Assembly (NCBI GenBank): GCA_027315065.1
Contig: DAHUYT010000002.1
Location: 30,027 to 94,026 of the forward strand
Direction of reading: 5' to 3'
DNA length: 64,000 bases
DNA from: Nitrososphaerota archaeon
Lineage (GTDB): Archaea; Thermoproteota; Nitrososphaeria; Nitrososphaerales; Nitrosopumilaceae
The notes beneath the pieces were generated by a model. That model saw only the letters and a program-made list of their open reading frames with translations, made no database searches and was not told where the DNA came from. How positions within the stretch are numbered: position 1 is the first letter of the stretch; each line of letters begins with the position of its first letter. Shown here one piece after another: positions 30,253 through 39,178 of this stretch. The position numbers and the translations under genes were made by a program.

Positions 30253-31254
30253 TTGAAGTCTGGGCAAAAAGTGGCCATTGGCGGAGGGATTGCATCTGCA
30301 ATCATCATAACTGTAGTTGTCATGTCAAGCGCAAATATCTTTGTTCATAATAATGCAAACCTTCCAATCCAGAATAACACAAGTCCTGTGGCTCAGAGTG
30401 GTACAATGTCGACCAATCAAATCCCAACATCAAAGGTGCAAATAGTAGCCGCTGAAAATTTTTGGGGTAGTTTAGTATCCCAGCTTGGTGGAATACATGC
30501 GCAAGTGTTGAGTATTGTTACGGATCCGAATGCAGATCCACATGAATACGAAAGCAACACTGCTGATGCTCAATCAATTGCAAATGCAAACTATGTAATT
30601 GTCAATGGTGCCGGATATGATGACTGGGCAATAAAAATTATTGGGGCAAGCAATAATCAAAATCAAAAAGTTTTGAATGTGGCAGATCTTCTCGGTAAAA
30701 AAGAAGGTACCAATCCTCATTTTTGGTACAATCCTGTTTATGTGAATCAAACCGTGGCACGAATGTATTCAGACCTTGTTTCTATCGATCCTACTAATAC
30801 AGCATATTACAAACAGCAGTATGCTGATTTGAATGCGTCACTTGGACAATATAACACTAGAATCGACAAGATCAAGCAGCAGTTTGCGGGCACACGAGTG
30901 GCAGCAACTGAGGATGTCTTTGCATATGTTGCAAACGCTACAGGTCTTGACTTGATATCTCCTCCTGAATTTATGGAAGCTGTTGCAGAAGGAAACGACC
31001 CCCCTGCACAGAGTATTGTACAATTTCAGCAACAGCTTCAGGGTCAAGGAGGAAATGTGGCGGTGTTGGTATACAATAAACAAACGGTGACACCACTCAC
31101 ACAAAGTATCAAGGCACTGGCAGCCCAAAAAGATATTCCGATTGTTGGGGTAACGGAAACCATACAACCACCTGACGTCTCATTCCAAGATTGGATGAAT
31201 GCAGAATTGATCTCTTTGCAAAATGCTCTCAATACAAAGGCTTTAGGTCAATGA
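30253..31254 (+). CDS. Zn/Mn-type ABC transporter substrate-binding lipoprotein (ZnuA/cluster A-I)
   Basis: VAAENFWGSLVSQLGG, DPNADPHEYE, NPHFWYNPVYVNQTVARM. Confidence 0.9.
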   Translation: MKSGQKVAIGGGIASAIIITVVVMSSANIFVHNNANLPIQNNTSPVAQSGTMSTNQIPTSKVQIVAAENFWGSLVSQLGGIHAQVLSIVTDPNADPHEYESNTADAQSIANANYVIVNGAGYDDWAIKIIGASNNQNQKVLNVADLLGKKEGTNPHFWYNPVYVNQTVARMYSDLVSIDPTNTAYYKQQYADLNASLGQYNTRIDKIKQQFAGTRVAATEDVFAYVANATGLDLISPPEFMEAVAEGNDPPAQSIVQFQQQLQGQGGNVAVLVYNKQTVTPLTQSIKALAAQKDIPIVGVTETIQPPDVSFQDWMNAELISLQNALNTKALGQ

Positions 31255-31260
31255 GAATAG

Positions 31261-32079
31261 ATGAACACAGTAGATAAGATGATCACTGATGCAGTGCAGC
31301 AGGAAATTGTTAGAGCTGAAAATCTAGCAGCGGGTTACCCTGGAAAAACTGTTTGGCAAGGCGCAAATTTTAGTTTTGTTCGTGGTGAGTTTGTAGCAAT
31401 TATTGGTCCTAATGGAGCTGGCAAGACATTGCTGATGCGTTTACTTCTTGGACTACAACAACCTGTTAAGGGAACAATCAAGTTATTCAATTCGCAGCCC
31501 AAGCGTGGTAATCCCAAGATTGGATACGTACCTCAACGTCATCTTATTGATAATGATACCAACATTGAGTGTATTGAACTAGTGCGATTAGCATTTTCCG
31601 GGACCCGATGGGGCTTTGGCTTATCCTCCAAAAGCGAACGAAAAACCGCCTTTGAGGCACTCGAAGCAGTTGGGGCAGCAGAGTTGGCTTATCAACCCCT
31701 CAGTGCTTTATCAGGTGGGGAATTGCAGAGGATATTTTTAGCAGAGGCATTAGTAAGTAATCCTGAAATATTATTACTCGATGAACCATTGTCAAATCTT
31801 GATATCAGGCGCGCGAAGGAACTAGTGCAACTTGTCAATAAAGTGGTTCGCTTGCGTAACGTTACGGCATTGCTTGTGGCTCATGACATTAATCCTCTCC
31901 TGCCATTTCTTGATAAAGTGGTTTACATAGCCAACGGCAAGGCAGCAACAGGAAAACCAAAAGATGTCTTGACATCAGAATCTCTCACGGCATTGTACGG
32001 CGTTAACATAGAGGTTATGCGTGATTCTAGAGGAAACGTAGCAATCATAGGAATTGAGGATCATCATGGTGACGAATAG
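31261..32079 (+). CDS. Metal ABC transporter ATP-binding protein
   Basis: Walker A GPNGAGKTLLMR, signature LSGGELQR, Walker B EILLLDEPLSNLD. Confidence 0.92.
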   Translation: MNTVDKMITDAVQQEIVRAENLAAGYPGKTVWQGANFSFVRGEFVAIIGPNGAGKTLLMRLLLGLQQPVKGTIKLFNSQPKRGNPKIGYVPQRHLIDNDTNIECIELVRLAFSGTRWGFGLSSKSERKTAFEALEAVGAAELAYQPLSALSGGELQRIFLAEALVSNPEILLLDEPLSNLDIRRAKELVQLVNKVVRLRNVTALLVAHDINPLLPFLDKVVYIANGKAATGKPKDVLTSESLTALYGVNIEVMRDSRGNVAIIGIEDHHGDE

Positions 32080-32983
32080 TTACATCTTCAATGCCAATTT
32101 GTTGATCGATGTACAACAAATGTTTCAATATCAATTCATGCAACATGCCTTTGAGGCTGGAACAGCAGTAGCAATCATCGCAGGAATCGTCGGCTATTTT
32201 GTAGTGTTACGTCGCTCTGCATTTGCATCTCATGCACTTTCCCATATTGGTTTTGCTGGTGCAGCAGGTGCCGTGTTATTAGGAATTAACCCTATTTTTG
32301 GTCTGTTAACGTTTACTTGCGGCGGTGGAGTTGGTATGGCAGTACTTGGCCCACGAGCTGTCAATCGAGATGTCCAAATTGGTACAGTTCTTGCATTCAT
32401 GCTTGGATTGGGCGTGTTATTCATTAGTCTCTATACTGGTTATGCTACAGAAGCATACTCTATTTTGTTTGGAGAAATACTCGGCATAAGCAGCAGCGAT
32501 GTTCTTATAACAGTTACTGCTAGTTTGATAATCCTGGCTGCAGTAGGTATTATGTATAGACCGCTTTTGTTTGCATCACTTGATGAAGATGTGGCAGAAG
32601 CAAAGGGATTGTCCATGCCTTTGCTTGGCATAATTTTTATGCTTTTAGTTGCAGTTGCGGTATCTATCGCTGTTCAAGTTGTTGGTGTTCTTCTTATCTT
32701 TTCATTAATGGTCACACCAGCTGCAATGGCACGACGATTGGCAAAACAACCTAGGAATGCCATGATCATCTCTGTTCTTATTTCTCTAATGGCAACATGG
32801 TCAAGCCTCTTTATTGCTTTTTATGAACCGTATCCTGTAAGCTTTTTCATAACTAGTATGGTGTTTGTTTCTTACTTGTTTGTCAGGTACATTTATCCAA
32901 GCAGGATCTGTTTGGAATGCCGCGAAAAGTTCAGTAGCTTGTCTTTAGCGAAGCACTTGCAGAAAACACATCCCAATATATGA
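32054..32983 (+). CDS. Metal ABC transporter permease (ZnuB/MntB-like)
   Basis: Multi-TM; FVVLRRSAFASHALSHIGFAGAAGAVLLG; C-terminal CLECREKFSSLSLAKHLQKTHP zinc-finger-like tail. Confidence 0.9.
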   Translation: MRIIMVTNSYIFNANLLIDVQQMFQYQFMQHAFEAGTAVAIIAGIVGYFVVLRRSAFASHALSHIGFAGAAGAVLLGINPIFGLLTFTCGGGVGMAVLGPRAVNRDVQIGTVLAFMLGLGVLFISLYTGYATEAYSILFGEILGISSSDVLITVTASLIILAAVGIMYRPLLFASLDEDVAEAKGLSMPLLGIIFMLLVAVAVSIAVQVVGVLLIFSLMVTPAAMARRLAKQPRNAMIISVLISLMATWSSLFIAFYEPYPVSFFITSMVFVSYLFVRYIYPSRICLECREKFSSLSLAKHLQKTHPNI

Positions 32984-33889
32984 TCAGGAAACTAGTTGTG
33001 GTCTTACTGCACTAAGCGATATTGCATGATCATCAATTAACACACCAACTCCAACATTAATGCTCGCTATTCTTACCACAACTTTTGGCAGATCATCATT
33101 GGTAAGATTGTATTGTTTGGCAAGAATTTCCTTTACTTTATCTTCTGTATTGGATAGTTGGTTGAGAGTTGAGGGAATGGAAATATCCAGTGGTTGTCTT
33201 ATCATGCTTGATGGGATCTTGCCGGTTCCGTCTTGTATTATGTAAAACAAGATCTTGTCTACAATAATCTCATGAGGTAGTGTGTCTAGAGCATTTGCAG
33301 TATAGAAGACCTGTACCTCTAAAGGATCATTATCATAGTTTGAACTTGATATTATGGTACCTTTTGAAGGCTGTAATATTGAATTAAATGGTACATTAAT
33401 TATAATGAATCCTTCTACAAAATTTTCATTATAGTTATCAAGAACCCTTCTTATGTCTAGACACGTAATACTAGTAGCATTCTCTGAACCCAAATTTACT
33501 AGTACTGCATTAGAACTAGGTCCATTATTTACTACAACATTCCAAAACATGGTTGATTCAGATCTGTCTTTATTGAAAATACTTACATCTGTATCATAAT
33601 GACCTGGTCTGAGGGGACCCTCGCCAGCAAAAATAGAGCCACATTCAAATTTTGCAGTATACATTACCCCAGTTGGATTTTCAGTTGAATTAGTTTTTCC
33701 AGTGTTTGAATATGAGGATGTGATGGAATTAGTTGTTGGAATAATTCCAGATAATTTGTTTGTATTTGATCCAGTAGATGGACTCTGGGCCAAGACTAGG
33801 TTGTATTCTTGAACTATGACGCTAATGACAATAAAAAAAATGATCCCTGTGATAATCGAAACTGTGGAGGATCTTTTCCAGTTTTTCAC
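32984..33889 (-). CDS. Secreted hypothetical protein
   Basis: Signal/TM N-terminus and Ser/Thr/Asn-rich mature region. Confidence 0.5.
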   Translation of the reverse strand: MKNWKRSSTVSIITGIIFFIVISVIVQEYNLVLAQSPSTGSNTNKLSGIIPTTNSITSSYSNTGKTNSTENPTGVMYTAKFECGSIFAGEGPLRPGHYDTDVSIFNKDRSESTMFWNVVVNNGPSSNAVLVNLGSENATSITCLDIRRVLDNYNENFVEGFIIINVPFNSILQPSKGTIISSSNYDNDPLEVQVFYTANALDTLPHEIIVDKILFYIIQDGTGKIPSSMIRQPLDISIPSTLNQLSNTEDKVKEILAKQYNLTNDDLPKVVVRIASINVGVGVLIDDHAISLSAVRPQLVS

Positions 33890-33984
33890 AAAATCAATTA
33901 AATTCTTCTAATAATATAATGTTAGTGAGAATATGGGTAACATTAAATATGAAGCGAGCAATATCGAAAATTAGGTACTGTTAA

Positions 33985-35715
33985 TTGCAAAAAACTTTGA
34001 GATTTTCGCTGTTTGCGTTTTTGCTCATTTCCATCGTATTCTCCTCATTACCACGTAGCGCTTTTGGGGACGGCTTTGCAATGGAAAATCTCCCGCCTGC
34101 ATCAGTTGGAAATAGGCAAGTACAGCTATTCATCAAACTTAACCCCACAATACTATATTCTAATTCTGGCGTACAACCATCAATATTTTTTAGGTGGTTT
34201 GACGCAAACAATAACCAGACACTACAACATATATCATTTTTCCTCACCATTACAAAGCACCACCAACTATTGTTTAGAGAACTTCTCCATACCCATACTG
34301 GCATACTCAACATGGATATTACTCCAACTAACAGTAGTACTTGGACCGTTTATGCAGACAGAGAACCAGTTCTAAATGGGTGGGTGCCTGATAATGACGA
34401 TGATCCAATTGATGTGATAGGTCCAATTTTTAATGAAGGAGGGTTATATCACTTTAACATGCAAATGTTTTCTATAGATACTGACAACAACATATTTGAT
34501 ACAACCGATAATCCACAGAGTGTACCTAGCTTCGATGCATATCTTAGTGTTGGTGATGTCTCTAACCACGATCTTGTCTATAAAGGGAATACTTACAACT
34601 CTACCATTATCTCTTACTATGATAAGATCAATAATGATTTTAAATTTGACCCGTCAAAGCTACAGCTTTCGTACTCTATGCCTTTTGACTGGAACATGAC
34701 AAGAATATCTAACCAACCAATCTTTGTGCACGAAGAAATCCATATGCCAAAAGCTTTCAAGGAACTGACAAACTCACCAACATACTTGGCAACAATGAAT
34801 GGTTACAAAATTACAGGACGCAGACTTATTATCGATCCGTATACATCAGGATCCAGCGTAATTGCTCACATATTACTAAACAAGATAGACATACAGACCA
34901 TGTCAAAACAAATGCCACCCGGAGCTGATACAATGAACTTTACTCTTGCACCAGCCACGCCCGACGTAAAGACAGCAAACAGTGCCCTCACAGATTTTGG
35001 TGGGTGGGGAGTCAAATTGGGATGGAATCCGACTCAGATTACGCCAAACTCCGTAAATAATTTGAAACTTTCCTTCTTTGACGCGTTTACTGAACAACCA
35101 GTTAATGGAGATGTAAATTATGATCTGAAACTACTGGACAATACTGGTGGCACTATTCTTTCCAAAGTAGGTTTGACTGCAAAGGGAGGAGTAGATACGC
35201 AAGCTTTGAATCTACCAGGTAATGGAATATACAGTATACTACTGAACATAACGTCTATACAAAGCCCAACCGGACTGCTTGATACGTCTAGGATTGGTGT
35301 TGCAAGAGGCAACTTGGTTATTCCATCCACGGTTACTCCAGATGAAGGGGTTGTTGCTTTATCACAGGGAAACCAGTCTGTAACTCAGACTACACAGCCA
35401 ACTAGCAATCAAACTGCTAGTAACCAAATCACTACGACTAGCCAGATCTCAATTCCAGCATGGGTGAAGAACAATGCCAAGTGGTGGTCAGAAAACTCTA
35501 TAGATGATTCCACTTTTGCTTCCGGAATTCAATATCTGATAAAGCAGGGAATAATTCAGATACCGGCAACAACTCAGGGTCAGGCTTCTCCAGGTGTCCA
35601 GATACCTCAATGGGTCAAAACGAATGCGGGTTGGTGGTCTAGTGGACAGATAGATGATCAAACATTTGTGGCTGGAATTCAATATCTTATCAAAATTGGA
35701 ATAATTACAGTCTAG
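33985..35715 (+). CDS. Secreted protein with two C-terminal WVKxNAxWW repeats
   Basis: Signal peptide; IPAWVKNNAKWWSENSIDDSTFASGIQYLIKQGIIQIP and IPQWVKTNAGWWSSGQIDDQTFVAGIQYLIKIGIITV. Confidence 0.75.
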   Translation: MQKTLRFSLFAFLLISIVFSSLPRSAFGDGFAMENLPPASVGNRQVQLFIKLNPTILYSNSGVQPSIFFRWFDANNNQTLQHISFFLTITKHHQLLFRELLHTHTGILNMDITPTNSSTWTVYADREPVLNGWVPDNDDDPIDVIGPIFNEGGLYHFNMQMFSIDTDNNIFDTTDNPQSVPSFDAYLSVGDVSNHDLVYKGNTYNSTIISYYDKINNDFKFDPSKLQLSYSMPFDWNMTRISNQPIFVHEEIHMPKAFKELTNSPTYLATMNGYKITGRRLIIDPYTSGSSVIAHILLNKIDIQTMSKQMPPGADTMNFTLAPATPDVKTANSALTDFGGWGVKLGWNPTQITPNSVNNLKLSFFDAFTEQPVNGDVNYDLKLLDNTGGTILSKVGLTAKGGVDTQALNLPGNGIYSILLNITSIQSPTGLLDTSRIGVARGNLVIPSTVTPDEGVVALSQGNQSVTQTTQPTSNQTASNQITTTSQISIPAWVKNNAKWWSENSIDDSTFASGIQYLIKQGIIQIPATTQGQASPGVQIPQWVKTNAGWWSSGQIDDQTFVAGIQYLIKIGIITV

Positions 35716-35813
35716 TCCACAAGTAAAGTAAAAAATATACCTAAAACTTCAAATCTAAAATCGTAATCTAACAATTCCCAAGAAATAAATCTCATAAATT
35801 TAACAAAAATAAC

Positions 35814-35990
35814 ATGCCACTGATAACTATCTCTATGTATCCTGGCAGAGATGAAAAACAAAAAGAGGAATTTGCAAAAGCAGTTACAAAATCTGCAGTA
35901 GAAATTCTCAAAACTAAGGAGGGTCACGTAATTGTAGTTTTCGAAGAGAATCCAAAAGAAAACTGGTATATGGCAGGGAATCCTCTTTAA
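35814..35990 (+). CDS. 4-oxalocrotonate tautomerase-family small protein
   Basis: Manual translation MPLITISMYPGRDEKQKEEFAKAVTKSAVEILKTKEGHVIVVFEENPKENWYMAGNPL*; Pro at position 2, 58 aa; absent from ORF track. Confidence 0.8.
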   Translation: MPLITISMYPGRDEKQKEEFAKAVTKSAVEILKTKEGHVIVVFEENPKENWYMAGNPL

Positions 35991-36024
35991 ACACATTTTT
36001 ATTTTATACAAAATTACAAAGTTT

Positions 36025-36834
36025 GTGACAAAAATTGCAGTAATACAGATGAAAGCTTATACAGAGAAGGAAAAAAACCTTAAAAAAATTCTTGATTATA
36101 TTGTAAAGGCGGCAAAAAGAAAATCTGCACTATGTGTATTTCCAGAATTCATGATGTTTTATACCACATCTCACCAATCTGCTTCAGAACTTGCAAGCTT
36201 GGCAGAAAAAATAACTGGAGAATTTGTCACTTCGATATTGGAAGTAGCAAGAAAAAATTCGGTTCAAGTTGTAGGAACATTTTATGAAAAAAGCCCAAAG
36301 GCAAATAGAGTCTATGACACTTCATTTCTAACTGATAGAAATGGAAGAATAGTATCAAAATATAGAAAAATTCATCTCTACGATGCACTTGGTTTCAAAG
36401 AATCAACAAAACTTTATCCAGGTTCTTCACTTGCAAGACCAATTAAAACAAATGTTGGTAAGGTTGGTATGCTGATTTGTTATGATTTGAGATTTCCTGA
36501 GATGTCGCGTATGTTAGCGTCTTCTGGTTCTGAGATTCTAGTTGCTCCTTCCGCATGGGTACAAGGAAAAATGAAAGAAGAACATTGGATAACCATTAAC
36601 AAGACAAGAGCAATAGAGAACGGATGCTACGTTGTTGCGCCAGACCAGGTGGGAAACATTTACTGCGGAAGAAGCTTGGTAGTGGATCCGTTTGGCAAAA
36701 TACTTCTAGACATGAAAAAAAGGGAGGGTATTGGTATAGTTGATATCTCATTAGATCAAGTAAAACAAGTGCGAAAAATATTACCTCTTTTGAAAAACCG
36801 GCGAACTGATATATACACTGATCTTAAGATTTGA
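36025..36834 (+). CDS. Carbon-nitrogen hydrolase (nitrilase superfamily)
   Basis: CVFPEFMM (Glu), YRKIHLYDA (Lys), VGMLICYDLRFPEM (Cys). Confidence 0.92.
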   Translation: MTKIAVIQMKAYTEKEKNLKKILDYIVKAAKRKSALCVFPEFMMFYTTSHQSASELASLAEKITGEFVTSILEVARKNSVQVVGTFYEKSPKANRVYDTSFLTDRNGRIVSKYRKIHLYDALGFKESTKLYPGSSLARPIKTNVGKVGMLICYDLRFPEMSRMLASSGSEILVAPSAWVQGKMKEEHWITINKTRAIENGCYVVAPDQVGNIYCGRSLVVDPFGKILLDMKKREGIGIVDISLDQVKQVRKILPLLKNRRTDIYTDLKI

Positions 36835-37318
36835 TGATTCTACTTGAGCATCGTATGTTACAGCATTGTCTTGTCCATTTTTGTTTCATTGAATATCTAA
36901 ATACAATCATAGGCCAACAGCAACTCTTACACGGAATCCTTGTTGCATACATCATTCCTTTCTGGATTAACGGAGAAGATGCTCTACAGCCATTATGATA
37001 ATTAGAGCATCCCATGAAGCGTTTTCTTGTCTGCCTAGAACGTATGACTAGAATCTTCCCAATCCTGCATTCTGGGCACTTGACTAGTCCATTTGGAGGC
37101 GTATTTGTACCAAGAATGACGTATTTCTTCTTTCTTCCTGACCAAGAAAGATAGCCGTTATTGTCATAGTATTGATGTATCTCTTCTCTTATTCTTACAA
37201 CTTTTTTATTCGTAATTCGAACAAAATTTCTCAAACCTGATCTTTTTTTAAGTACAATTACTTGGGAAATATTTTCTTTCATTGATGTAATCTGATCTAA
37301 CTGATTAAAGAATAGCAA
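36824..37318 (-). CDS. Topoisomerase-type C4 zinc-finger protein
   Basis: CPECRIGKILVIRSRQTRKRFMGCSNYHNGCRASSPLIQKGMMYATRIPCKSCCWP resembles TopA C4 zinc-finger repeats. Confidence 0.65.
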   Translation of the reverse strand: MLFFNQLDQITSMKENISQVIVLKKRSGLRNFVRITNKKVVRIREEIHQYYDNNGYLSWSGRKKKYVILGTNTPPNGLVKCPECRIGKILVIRSRQTRKRFMGCSNYHNGCRASSPLIQKGMMYATRIPCKSCCWPMIVFRYSMKQKWTRQCCNIRCSSRIIKS

Positions 37319-37354
37319 TGAAGAATTTTTATATGGAATCTAGTCAGCAAATTT

Positions 37355-38509
37355 GTGGAAAAAGTCTGTGTTATTGGTGCTGGTAGCACAAAATATGGAA
37401 AACTGCAAGATAGCATTATCGACATTGCACTTCAAGCATCAGTAGAAGCAATAGAAAGTGCCGGGATAGGACCAAAGCAGATCCAAGCTGGATACATATC
37501 AAATGTATTTGGTATTGCAGACAAGCAAGTTCACCTAGGTCCAGTGATAATGAGTAACCTTGGTATTCCAGAAGTTCCATCATTATCAATCGAGTCTGCA
37601 TGTGGAAGCGGATCTGTATCATTTCGGGAAGCATATGCAAATGTAGCTGCAGGATTTTATGATGTAGTTTTAGCAACTGGCATTGAAAAAGTAACTCATA
37701 CCGGTACTGAATGGACCACTACATACTTTTCTTATTGTTCTGATTTTTTTTATGAAGGAGGTGCAGGAGCATCATTTCCGGGATTATTTGCATCCATGGC
37801 AAGAGCATATCTTGCAGAGTTTAAAGCAACTGAAGAAGATCTTGCAATGGTTGCAGTAAAAAACCATGATAATGGTTATCTCAATCCGAAAGCTCACCTT
37901 CGCAAAAAAATTACTATTGATGATGTATTAAACTCAGCAGTAGTTGCAAGCCCTCTAAAACTATATGACTGTTGTCCATTTTCGGATGGAGCAAGTGCTG
38001 TAATTTTATGTAGCGAAAAATTTGCAAAGGCTCATTCAAAAAATTATATTGAAGTGATTGGATCAGGAAGAGGCGGTTCACCAGCTGCACTACAAGGAAG
38101 AGAACATATTACTACAATCCCCAGCACAAAAATTGCAGCTCAAGCTGCATACAAGATGGCTGGAATAACCCCAAAAGATGTTGATTTTGCTGAAGTCCAC
38201 GATTGTTTTACAATTGCTGAACTAGTTGACACTGAAGATCTCGGGTTCTTCGAAAAGGGAAAAGCTGTACAAGCCGTACGAGAAGGAAGAACAAGACTCA
38301 ACGGCGATATTTCTATAAATCCATCAGGGGGACTAAAGTCAAAGGGGCACCCAATAGGAGCAACCGGGATAGGACAGGTAGTTGAAGTCTTCGATCAATT
38401 AACAGGAAAAGCAGGAGAAAGAACTGTTAAAGATGCAAAAATCGGACTAACACACAATTTTGGTGCAACTGGTGCAAGCTGTGCAGTTCATATTTTTAAA
38501 AGTGTATAA
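37355..38509 (+). CDS. Thiolase-family acetyl-CoA C-acyltransferase
   Basis: SIESACGSGSVSFREA, AEVHDCFTIAE, NPSGGLKSKGHPIGATGIGQ, THNFGATGASCAVHIF. Confidence 0.92.
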   Translation: MEKVCVIGAGSTKYGKLQDSIIDIALQASVEAIESAGIGPKQIQAGYISNVFGIADKQVHLGPVIMSNLGIPEVPSLSIESACGSGSVSFREAYANVAAGFYDVVLATGIEKVTHTGTEWTTTYFSYCSDFFYEGGAGASFPGLFASMARAYLAEFKATEEDLAMVAVKNHDNGYLNPKAHLRKKITIDDVLNSAVVASPLKLYDCCPFSDGASAVILCSEKFAKAHSKNYIEVIGSGRGGSPAALQGREHITTIPSTKIAAQAAYKMAGITPKDVDFAEVHDCFTIAELVDTEDLGFFEKGKAVQAVREGRTRLNGDISINPSGGLKSKGHPIGATGIGQVVEVFDQLTGKAGERTVKDAKIGLTHNFGATGASCAVHIFKSV

Positions 38510-38511
38510 TT

Positions 38512-38877
38512 TTGCTGTCAAAAGAGGAATTTATCAATAATGCAAAGGTAGGAAAGATATTGACAAGAAAATGTACTAAATGTGGGCATCTTCATCTGGT
38601 TACTACATATTTTTGCCAAAATTGTGGAAACGCGGGGTTTGAGAATGTAATAATTGAGGGCAAGGGCACAGTAGCTACCTATACCATAATAACTGTACCA
38701 CCAGAAGGTTATGAGAAAGATGTTCCATATGCTTGGATTGTTATGAATGTGGATAATTCTGAATTAAGAATTTCCGGCTTTATGGCAAACATAAAATCAC
38801 CAGTAGATCTGCCTTTGGGTATAAAAGTAAAGATAACAGGTTATGATGAGCACGGAATAATAATCGAAAAACAGTAA
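38512..38877 (+). CDS. DUF35/OB-fold acyl-CoA-associated protein with zinc ribbon
   Basis: CTKCGHLHLVTTYFCQNCG then OB-fold-like region; immediately follows thiolase. Confidence 0.85.
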   Translation: MLSKEEFINNAKVGKILTRKCTKCGHLHLVTTYFCQNCGNAGFENVIIEGKGTVATYTIITVPPEGYEKDVPYAWIVMNVDNSELRISGFMANIKSPVDLPLGIKVKITGYDEHGIIIEKQ

Positions 38878-38948
38878 ATCAAATTTAGTAAGTTAATTAA
38901 AAAAAACTAGAGCATTTCTTTTATAACATTATCTGGAATCTACTTTTA

Positions 38949-39110
38949 ATGTCAGTAGATGTTGTATGTGATAAATGTGGATCTAAAATAGCAAATATGC
39001 GTATGTTAAAGTCGATCAAGGATGTAATGCGACCATATGATAGTAAATGTCCATCATGCGGTCAAACACTGCTATCGTCAGAATTTACTGTAGATGTTCA
39101 AAAGAACTGA
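38949..39110 (+). CDS. 53-aa zinc-ribbon protein
   Basis: Manual translation MSVDVVCDKCGSKIANMRMLKSIKDVMRPYDSKCPSCGQTLLSSEFTVDVQKN*; absent from ORF track. Confidence 0.65.
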   Translation: MSVDVVCDKCGSKIANMRMLKSIKDVMRPYDSKCPSCGQTLLSSEFTVDVQKN

Positions 39111-39178
39111 TCTAAAAAGTTTGTGCATCGATCAAACTAGTCACAAATCTTATTTACCGATATCAAGTAGACTTTCTT

